A stretch of DNA of 64,000 nucleotides from Mycobacterium sp. (GTDB lineage: Bacteria; Actinomycetota; Actinomycetes; Mycobacteriales; Mycobacteriaceae), in contig RXJD01000022.1 in assembly GCA_003987775.1 (NCBI GenBank), positions 1-64,000 on the forward strand. The letters are read 5' to 3'. The position numbers were made by a program, and so were the translations under genes. The first letter of the stretch is position 1, and each line of letters starts with the position of its first letter. Of the stretch, positions 58,418 to 64,000 are shown one piece after another. The notes under the pieces are model-generated. The model ran no database searches and had not been told where the DNA came from. It worked only from the letters and a program-made list of their open reading frames with translations.

Positions 58418-58465
58418 ATGTACATCGGACATCTGAAAGCCACGACGGGCGGTGGTGACCAATGA
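58418..58465 (+). CDS. Predicted leaderless 15-residue leader peptide
   Basis: The frame ATG...TGA encodes MYIGHLKATTGGGDQ. Its ATG lies seven bases after a good -10, so the transcript would begin with the start codon, a common mode in mycobacteria. Its stop overlaps the dabB ATG (ATGA), so translation of dabB would depend on this peptide. The lack of a ribosome-binding site immediately before dabB supports coupling. It could act as an attenuation or coupling leader. Translation is untested. Confidence 0.55.
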   Translation: MYIGHLKATTGGGDQ

Positions 58466-60039
58466 CCGCCGTCCTCCTTGCCGTTTTGATTGCGCCCCTG
58501 CTCGCATCCGTCACTGCCCTGCTGGCCGGTGACCGGCATCCCCGGCTGGTCGGCAGATTCGGCGCCGCGACCGCGGCGTCGGGACTGATCGCGGCCGCTG
58601 TGTTGAGCGTTCAGGTAGTGCTGCACGGGCCGATACATGCCTCGCTGCGTACCGACCAAGGCACCCTCATCGGCGAGATGACCGCCGGCCGGCTCAGCGC
58701 CCTGCTGTTGGTGCTGGTGTACGGAGTGAGCACGGTCGTTCAACTGTTCGCCCTGCGCTACCTCGCCTGTGACCGCCGGTCGGGATGGTTCACCGCTGGG
58801 ACCGGACTGCTCACCACCGCGTCCGCGGGCCTGATGATTTCGGGCACGCTGATCGCCTTGGCCCTCTGCTGGACCCTGGCCGGGACAGCGTTGTGCCTGC
58901 TCCTGGCGACTTACTGGGAACTGCCGGCCGCCCGCGACGGTGTGCGACGTACCGCGACCGCATTCGCGCTGGGCGATCTCGCGCTGTGGTCAGCGGTCGC
59001 GTTGGTGACGATGCATTGGGGCAATCGAAGCCTGTCCGAGTTGACCGTCAGCAAAGACGCCTCACCGACGATGCTGGTCGCCGCGGTACTGATCGTGGTG
59101 GCTGCGCTGTCGCGGTCCGCGCAGATCCCGTTCCACCGCTGGTTGCCGGCTACTCTCGCGGCACCCACCCCGGTGTCGGCCCTGTTGCACGCCGGTGTGG
59201 TCAACGCCGGGGGTGTGCTGCTGGTCCGGTTGAGCCCGATCGTCAGCGGATCAGCCTTGGCCATGGGTATAGCCTTCGCCGCCGGCATGTTGAGCATGGT
59301 CTACGGAGCCCTGGTGATGCTCACCAAGTCCGACATCAAGGGCTCGCTGGCATATTCGACCATGGCCCAGATGGGCTTCATGATCTTGACCTGCGGCTTG
59401 GGCCTGTCCGCCGCGGCGGTCTTCCACTTGGTCGGGCACGGCTTCTACAAGGCCACGCTCTTCTTGTCCTCGGGCTCGGCGATCGCCAAGCGGCGCCAGA
59501 AGGCCGCTCGCCCGCCGGCGCCGCCGCTGAGCCGCACCCGACGTGCAGCGGTGCTCGTCTCTGCGATGCTGCTGCCCGCGGCCGCACTGTACGCAGCCGG
59601 TGCCGTGATGCCGTTGCACACAGCGGAGCACGGCTCGGCGGAAGCGCTGGTGATCTTCACCTGGGCCACCGCCGCGGCGGCACTGATGGGCTGGCTGGCG
59701 CGATCACCCCACTGGCCGGCGGTCGTCGCCGCGGGCGTGGCGCTACTCGGCGCGGGTGTCGGCTACCTGGCGCTGGTCAACCTGGTGACCGGTTTCCTGT
59801 CTCCCGATCTGCCGCCGGTCGCCGTGCCATCGGCCTCCTCGTTGGGCATCGCCGCAGCGGCGGTCGTGCTCGGCGCACTGGCCCTGCTGCGCCAGGCTCC
59901 CCCGGATGGCTGGGCCGGTCGTCTGCAGCGCGCCCTCTACACCAAAGCGCTTGTAGCAGGACATGTCTCGGCGATACGGCCGCAGCAGATCCCCACCCCG
60001 ACCCACTTGACTGCAGAACTGACAGGAGCGCACCGATGA
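58462..60039 (+). CDS. dabB: DabB: proton-conducting membrane subunit of the inorganic-carbon pump
   Basis: This 525-aa NuoL/MrpA-type membrane protein has about 13-14 helices. The conserved core is QIPFHRWLPATLAAPTPVSALLHA and VNAGGVLLVRL, followed by YGALVMLTKSDIKGSLAYST and HLVGHGFYKATLFL. DabB is the ion-translocating partner of DabA; the pair energises CO2 capture as bicarbonate. It overlaps dabA by ATGA and the leader peptide by ATGA. It is not a respiratory complex I gene: no other nuo genes are present. Confidence 0.92.
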   Translation: MTAVLLAVLIAPLLASVTALLAGDRHPRLVGRFGAATAASGLIAAAVLSVQVVLHGPIHASLRTDQGTLIGEMTAGRLSALLLVLVYGVSTVVQLFALRYLACDRRSGWFTAGTGLLTTASAGLMISGTLIALALCWTLAGTALCLLLATYWELPAARDGVRRTATAFALGDLALWSAVALVTMHWGNRSLSELTVSKDASPTMLVAAVLIVVAALSRSAQIPFHRWLPATLAAPTPVSALLHAGVVNAGGVLLVRLSPIVSGSALAMGIAFAAGMLSMVYGALVMLTKSDIKGSLAYSTMAQMGFMILTCGLGLSAAAVFHLVGHGFYKATLFLSSGSAIAKRRQKAARPPAPPLSRTRRAAVLVSAMLLPAAALYAAGAVMPLHTAEHGSAEALVIFTWATAAAALMGWLARSPHWPAVVAAGVALLGAGVGYLALVNLVTGFLSPDLPPVAVPSASSLGIAAAAVVLGALALLRQAPPDGWAGRLQRALYTKALVAGHVSAIRPQQIPTPTHLTAELTGAHR

Positions 60040-62624
60040 CCATCGTCGCTGAACACCTCTCGATCGACGCGCAGCGTGCCCAGCTACGCAGCGAGGTGAA
60101 TCTGGCCGCGCGGGTGGTTCCCACCCACTACCCGCTGGAGACCTTCATCGCCGTCAACCCGCTGGCCGGACTGGAAGGCATGCCCTTCGAGCAGGCGGTG
60201 CTGCGTGCCGGTGACCTCTACGGCGTCGCAGGACTGCTGGATGAGACCGCCTACCGCGACCTCTACCACCGGGGGCGGATCACCGACGCCGACCTCGAAT
60301 CCACACTGCGGCTGCGTTACCCGACCCTGCTGGACGGAGAACCCATCCAGCTGGGCGCCCGGACGGTGACACCTGCCGAGCTGTTGCGCGACGACCTGCT
60401 CAACGGCCGCGTCGCGGCCAAGCCGGTGCGCCGCAACAAGATGCGCAGCGAGCAACTCGCACCGCAGGTAGCCCAAGAGGTAGACGCACAAGCCGCCAAA
60501 TGGAGTACGGCTTTCTTCGGATCACCCGCGGCGGGTTGGCCGATGCCCGCGCGCGAACGGGGCTTCTTCCACGCCTGGCGGACTCTGGCCGCCGGCGACC
60601 ACAAGTTGAGCCGGAAAGTCCGCGCCGCCCTGCGCGAGGTGCCCGAACGAGCCGACGACGCTGCGCTGCAAGCGCTGCGGCAGTTGGGCGTCACCGACGA
60701 CGAACGCATCACCTACCTGCAGGCTCATTTGACCCGGCTTCCCGGCTGGGCGGCGTACGTCCGGTGGTATGCCGAGCGGATGGTCGGCGCGGACCTCCTC
60801 GACTACCTGGCCCTGCGTCTGACCTACGAGGCATTGCTGCTGCCTGACAACGCTGCTGAGCCGCCGGCCGATATCGACGCCATCAACCGGCCGGCGATCC
60901 CCTCCGCGGAGGAGCGGGCTGCGGATCTCGCGCGACTGCGGGGCCTGAACGGGCTGAGCGATGATGATCTCGCTCCGGCCGCAAGGATCCTGGCGGCGCT
61001 TCCGGTCACGGCCCGGCCGGTGGTTTGGCAACAGGCCTACGAGGCGCACTACCGGGACGCACTGTTGAAGTCCTTGACCGGCAGCACTGTTCAGGGTTCC
61101 CACGGGCGGCCGCACACCCAGCTGGTGTGCTGCATCGACGCGCGGTCAGAAGGGCTGCGCCGGCACATCGAATCCAAGGGCGGATACGAAACCCTGGGCT
61201 TTGCCGGGTTTTTCGCGGTCGCCATCCGCTTCACCGACCTGGTAGGCGGGGCGCCCAACGAGCTGTGCCCGGTCCTGATTCGTCCCCAGCATGAAGTCCG
61301 CGAAAGCCCGGCACCTGAAGGTGTGCGTGCGGCCAAGCGGCGACGGGACGGCAGCGCCGTCATGGCCGGCGCCGAAGCCGCTTTCAACACCGCGAAGCAG
61401 GCGCTGCTGGCCCCGTTCACGCTCGCCGAAGCCTCGGGCTGGGCCGCCGGTCCATGGGCCGCCGCAAAAACGCTGAGCCCGAAGGCCAGCGGCACGCTGC
61501 GCCGGCGCCTGCGCGACCGGCTGGCCCCGCCGGCGCCCACGGTCCTCTCCGTCAACGAGAGCGTCGATCTGGCCCAACGGGCTCTCTACGCCCAAGTGGC
61601 CCTCACCACCATGGGCCTCACCAGCGGGTTCGCCCGGCTGGTGGTGATGTGCGGACACGGCAGCACCACCGAGAACAACCCCTACCAGGCGGCGCTGGAC
61701 TGCGGGGCGTGCGGCGGTCAACCCGGCGGGCCCAACGCGCGAACCGCGGTCGCCATCCTCAACAACGCCGACGTCCGTGCGGAGTTGCGCGACATGGGGA
61801 TCTCGATTCCAGACGACACCTGGTTCGTCGCCGCTCTGCACGACACGGCCACGGACCGGGTCTCCGTCCTGGACGAGCATCTGGTCCCGGCAAGCCATGT
61901 AGCGGACATGCGCCGGCTGATCGCCGATCTCGAGGTGGCCGGTGCCGAGTTGGCCGCCGAACGCTGCCTCGTGCTACCCGGAGGCCCGGTCCGTCCGGAC
62001 CCGGCGCGGGCAGCGCGGCACGTCGCCAACCGCTCCGCCGACTGGGCCCAGGTCTTTCCCGAGTGGGGGCTGGCCGGCAACGCTGCCTTCATCGTCGGGC
62101 CCCGCGACCTGAGCAGCGGCCTCGACCTGCGGCGACGGACCTTCCTGCACTCCTACGAAGCTGACGTCGACCCAGACGGCAGCGCGTTGGAGACCATCCT
62201 GACCGCCCCGATGGTCGTGGCCCAGTGGATCAGTTGCCAGTACTACTTCTCGACGGTTGCGCCGGAGCTGTTCGGAGCGGGAACCAAGACGGTCCACAAC
62301 GTGGTGGCCGGAGTGGGCGTACTCGCTGGCCACGGCGGTGACCTGCAGCTGGGGCTGCCTCGCCAATCGGTGACCGACGGTCAGACGTTCGGGCACGAGC
62401 CGATGCGCCTACTGACCGTCGTCCAGGCCCCGCTCGAGCGAATCGACATGATCGTCGACCGCAACCCAGTCCTGCAGCATCTGTTCGGAAACGACTGGGT
62501 AGCCCTCGCGGCCCGAGAAAAGCCCGGAGACGACTGGCAGCGCTGGACTCGCAACGGCTGGCGGAGCTGGGAATCGGGAGTCGAAAAGCACAACGCAACT
62601 GAGGAGGTATTGCCATGCCACTGA
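60036..62624 (+). CDS. dabA: DabA: zinc carbonic-anhydrase-like subunit of the DAB pump
   Basis: This 862-aa DUF2309/UPF0753 protein carries the beta-carbonic-anhydrase-like zinc site: Cys366-x-Asp368 (VCCIDARSE), His541 (CGHGS) and Cys556 (ALDCGAC). The spacing matches the family (Cys, Asp, His and Cys all shifted uniformly from H. neapolitanus positions). DabA is proposed to hydrate CO2 vectorially, driven by DabB. The protein is soluble or peripheral, with no transmembrane segment. It overlaps the PII-like gene by ten bases. Confidence 0.94.
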   Translation: MTIVAEHLSIDAQRAQLRSEVNLAARVVPTHYPLETFIAVNPLAGLEGMPFEQAVLRAGDLYGVAGLLDETAYRDLYHRGRITDADLESTLRLRYPTLLDGEPIQLGARTVTPAELLRDDLLNGRVAAKPVRRNKMRSEQLAPQVAQEVDAQAAKWSTAFFGSPAAGWPMPARERGFFHAWRTLAAGDHKLSRKVRAALREVPERADDAALQALRQLGVTDDERITYLQAHLTRLPGWAAYVRWYAERMVGADLLDYLALRLTYEALLLPDNAAEPPADIDAINRPAIPSAEERAADLARLRGLNGLSDDDLAPAARILAALPVTARPVVWQQAYEAHYRDALLKSLTGSTVQGSHGRPHTQLVCCIDARSEGLRRHIESKGGYETLGFAGFFAVAIRFTDLVGGAPNELCPVLIRPQHEVRESPAPEGVRAAKRRRDGSAVMAGAEAAFNTAKQALLAPFTLAEASGWAAGPWAAAKTLSPKASGTLRRRLRDRLAPPAPTVLSVNESVDLAQRALYAQVALTTMGLTSGFARLVVMCGHGSTTENNPYQAALDCGACGGQPGGPNARTAVAILNNADVRAELRDMGISIPDDTWFVAALHDTATDRVSVLDEHLVPASHVADMRRLIADLEVAGAELAAERCLVLPGGPVRPDPARAARHVANRSADWAQVFPEWGLAGNAAFIVGPRDLSSGLDLRRRTFLHSYEADVDPDGSALETILTAPMVVAQWISCQYYFSTVAPELFGAGTKTVHNVVAGVGVLAGHGGDLQLGLPRQSVTDGQTFGHEPMRLLTVVQAPLERIDMIVDRNPVLQHLFGNDWVALAAREKPGDDWQRWTRNGWRSWESGVEKHNATEEVLPCH

Positions 62625-62938
62625 ATGGCCTGACAAAAATGACGAAAATCGAAGTGGTGGTGGGCGGCGATCACGCGTCCGCGGTCCGCGACCAGTTCCA
62701 CAGCGCAGGCGCCACCGGGTTCACCAGCGTCTCGGGCGTCTCGGGGCTCGGGCATCACGGCTATCACCAGGGCCGGCTGCTCTTCAACCAGCAAGCAGCA
62801 CTGGAAATGCTCATCACCGTCGTGCCGGACACCAAGTCAGAGGCGCTGGTCGCCGGATTACGACGGCTTCTCGAGGGTTCGCCGGGGGTCATGTTCGTGA
62901 CCGATACCTACGTCAGCCGGCCCGAGTACTTCAGCTGA
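62615..62938 (+). CDS. PII-like regulatory protein of the dab operon
   Basis: This 107-aa small protein has a PII-type beta-alpha-beta fold: MTKIEVVVGGDHASAVRDQF, a short T-loop-like insert at SVSGVSGLGHHGYHQGRLLF, and MLITVVPDTKSEALVAGLRR near the end. Tyr51-type uridylylation and the SbtB C-terminal cysteine motif are absent, whereas an unusual His-rich GHHGYHQG loop is present. PII-like proteins near carbon transporters (SbtB, CPII) bind nucleotides and bicarbonate and regulate the transporter. ATG 62615 follows AGGAGG and overlaps dabA by ten bases. Confidence 0.85.
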   Translation: MPLNGLTKMTKIEVVVGGDHASAVRDQFHSAGATGFTSVSGVSGLGHHGYHQGRLLFNQQAALEMLITVVPDTKSEALVAGLRRLLEGSPGVMFVTDTYVSRPEYFS

Positions 62939-62963
62939 AACCAACCACAGAAAGGTAACGATA

Positions 62964-63575
62964 ATGTCCAACCCCACTTCCGCCTGGCAGAGCCTGCAAG
63001 CCGGAAATCAGCACTTCCACAACACCTTACGGAAGCAGCACAGCGTCGCCAACGGACAGCCGCCCGCCGCAGTCGTGTTCCGCTCCGCGGATTCCGACGT
63101 GCCCAGCCAGGTGGTGTTCGGCCAGAGCTGGGGCTCGATCATCGACATCAGCAACTGGGGACACGTCATCGACACCGGCGTGCTGGCCACCCTTGAGTAC
63201 GCCGTGGGCACCCTCAAGACACCGTTGATCGTCATCCTCGGCCACACGGACTCCAGCGCGATGCAGACGGCCCTCGATGCTTGGAACAATGCCAACTTCC
63301 CCGACGGCGCCACCCGTGCCGTGGTCGAACAGGCGGTTTCCTCGCTGGCCCGCAAAGACGCCGGCATCAATACCGCCGACGATCTGACGGCCGCTCACGT
63401 GGCGCACGTCGGGGTGTCGCTGCTGCACAAGTCGCCGCTGGTTGCCAAGGCCGTCGACAGCGGACGGTGCGCAATCGTCGCCGCCCTGCTCGACCGTGCG
63501 GACGGCCGGGTCCAGGTCTGCGGGACCATCGGACAGGTTTCCGACAACGAGACACCGTTGCTGCGGGTCGTATAA
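62964..63575 (+). CDS. Zinc-ligand-less beta-carbonic anhydrase homologue
   Basis: This 203-aa protein is closely paralogous to CanB in this window: PLIVILGH and EYAVGTLKTP align with CanB. Cys51 of CanB is Ser41 (FRSADSD), Arg55 is Asp45 and Cys107 is Ser97 (GHTDSSA); Asp43 and His94 remain. Two of three zinc ligands and the arginine of the catalytic dyad are therefore lost, so ordinary carbonic anhydrase activity is not expected. The open frame, AGAAAGGT ribosome-binding site and operon placement argue for a retained function, such as a scaffold, bicarbonate sensor or DabA modulator. Confidence 0.9.
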   Translation: MSNPTSAWQSLQAGNQHFHNTLRKQHSVANGQPPAAVVFRSADSDVPSQVVFGQSWGSIIDISNWGHVIDTGVLATLEYAVGTLKTPLIVILGHTDSSAMQTALDAWNNANFPDGATRAVVEQAVSSLARKDAGINTADDLTAAHVAHVGVSLLHKSPLVAKAVDSGRCAIVAALLDRADGRVQVCGTIGQVSDNETPLLRVV

Positions 63576-63582
63576 GAAATGC

Positions 63583-63623
63583 GGGCAGTCGGGCCCGGCG
63601 GATTCCGCCGGGCCTGGCTGCCC
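63583..63623 (+). terminator. Large hairpin between pseudo-carbonic anhydrase and DUF6671 genes
   Basis: Nested stems GGGCAG/CTGCCC (outer) and GGCCCGGCGGA/TCCGCCGGGCC (inner, perfect 11 bp around one base) form a strong structure ending 17 bp before the next ATG. It may terminate most dab transcripts or attenuate the last gene. Confidence 0.7.
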
Positions 63624-63639
63624 GCCGGGACATCATCTC

Positions 63640-64000
63640 ATGAACGCACCCGTTGACTCTTACGCCGGGACGGTGATCGCCATGGGCACCATGCACGGCA
63701 AGGAGCGCCAGGTGGCGCCGGCTTTCGCCGCAGAGATCGGTGCCCGGGTGATCGCCCCGCCGGGCATCGACACCGACCAGTTCGGCACCTTCGCCGGGGA
63801 GGTCACCCGGACGCTCGCACCGGTGGCGGCGGCCTCGGCGAAGGCCCGGTTGGCCATGAGTGCGGCCAAGGTGCCGTACGGCGTGGCCAGCGAGGCCAGC
63901 TACGACACGTGGTACGGAATGCTGGCCGTACACCAGGAAATCCTGGTGTTCCTCGACGACACCCGGGGCATCCGAGTCGTGGAGGGTGTCAACATCCCCC
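63640..64000 (+). CDS. DUF6671-like protein, 3'-truncated by the window
   Basis: ATG 63640 opens a frame that runs off the window edge after 120 codons. Features are GTMHGKERQVAPAFAAEIG near the start, PPGIDTDQFGTFAGEVTRTL and, further on, GVASEASYD. These resemble the DUF6671 family (conserved HxKE, DTDxFGTF and ASE motifs). It is in the same direction as the dab operon, separated by a hairpin. The role is unknown; genomic association with dab genes suggests a link to carbon uptake, but this is inference. Confidence 0.75.
   Translation, partial: MNAPVDSYAGTVIAMGTMHGKERQVAPAFAAEIGARVIAPPGIDTDQFGTFAGEVTRTLAPVAAASAKARLAMSAAKVPYGVASEASYDTWYGMLAVHQEILVFLDDTRGIRVVEGVNIP

Noticed and set aside
60036..62624. 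A longer DabA starting inside dabB (from 58785)
   Set aside because: The upstream part is an out-of-frame reading of dabB; ATG 60036 has a 4-bp overlap and the family N-terminus.
62964..63575. Pseudo-carbonic anhydrase as a sequencing error
   Set aside because: Three separate active-site codons are changed by different substitutions and the frame is intact.

Overview
The window is chromosomal DNA of a slow-growing, non-tuberculous Mycobacterium. The evidence is high GC, PE/PPE genes (two with MPTR pentapeptide repeats), an mce locus, and a gene order that follows M. tuberculosis Rv3558-Rv3589 with several inserted blocks. All identifications come from motifs, lengths and remembered synteny; no search was run.

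Layout. (1) 1-3691: the 3' part of one PPE-MPTR gene, a complete PPE-MPTR gene, and a C-terminal MPTR scrap. (2) 3778-4953: a proline-rich single-pass membrane protein. (3) 5092-12853: the KstR2-type cholesterol C/D-ring cluster ipdF-fadE30 (minus) and fadD3-fadE31-fadE32-fadE33-aspB (plus), diverging from a perfect KstR2 box, followed by convergent nat. (4) 13757-28840: a block separating nat from hsaB, which are neighbours in M. tuberculosis. It holds a PknK-like kinase fused to two extracytoplasmic kelch propellers, a small membrane coiled-coil protein, a complete nine-gene yrbEAB-mceABCDEF-mam operon, a GMC oxidoreductase and an unrecognised gene. (5) 29046-39610: the KstR-type cluster hsaA-hsaD-hsaC-hsaB, kshB, an Rv3572-like gene, a DUF559 gene between 58-bp repeats, fadE34, kstR and a LacI regulator, with three KstR-like boxes. 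(6) 39659-44939: a Zur-box-led znuACB operon, an LppH-like lipoprotein, pxpA, an Rv3577-like metallohydrolase and an ArsB relic. (7) 44954-47722: a PE-PPE-PPE operon. (8) 48306-58272: housekeeping genes rlmB-like, cysS, ispF, ispD, carD, lpqE, radA, disA, Rv3587c-like, canB and mutY. (9) 58418-64000: an inorganic-carbon locus of leader peptide, dabB, dabA, a PII-like gene, a zinc-ligand-less beta-carbonic anhydrase homologue and a truncated DUF6671 gene.

How the genes fit together. Regions 3 and 5 encode cholesterol ring catabolism: KshAB opens ring B, HsaABCD degrade rings A/B, and FadD3 with the FadE and Ipd proteins degrade rings C/D. The inserted mce operon and GMC oxidoreductase could supply another sterol or lipid, but the substrate cannot be read from sequence. 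Region 9 is a DAB-type CO2/bicarbonate accumulation system beside an active carbonic anhydrase. Its PII-like protein and pseudo-carbonic anhydrase are the best candidates for undescribed biology in the window. No tRNA, rRNA, CRISPR array or insertion sequence was seen.
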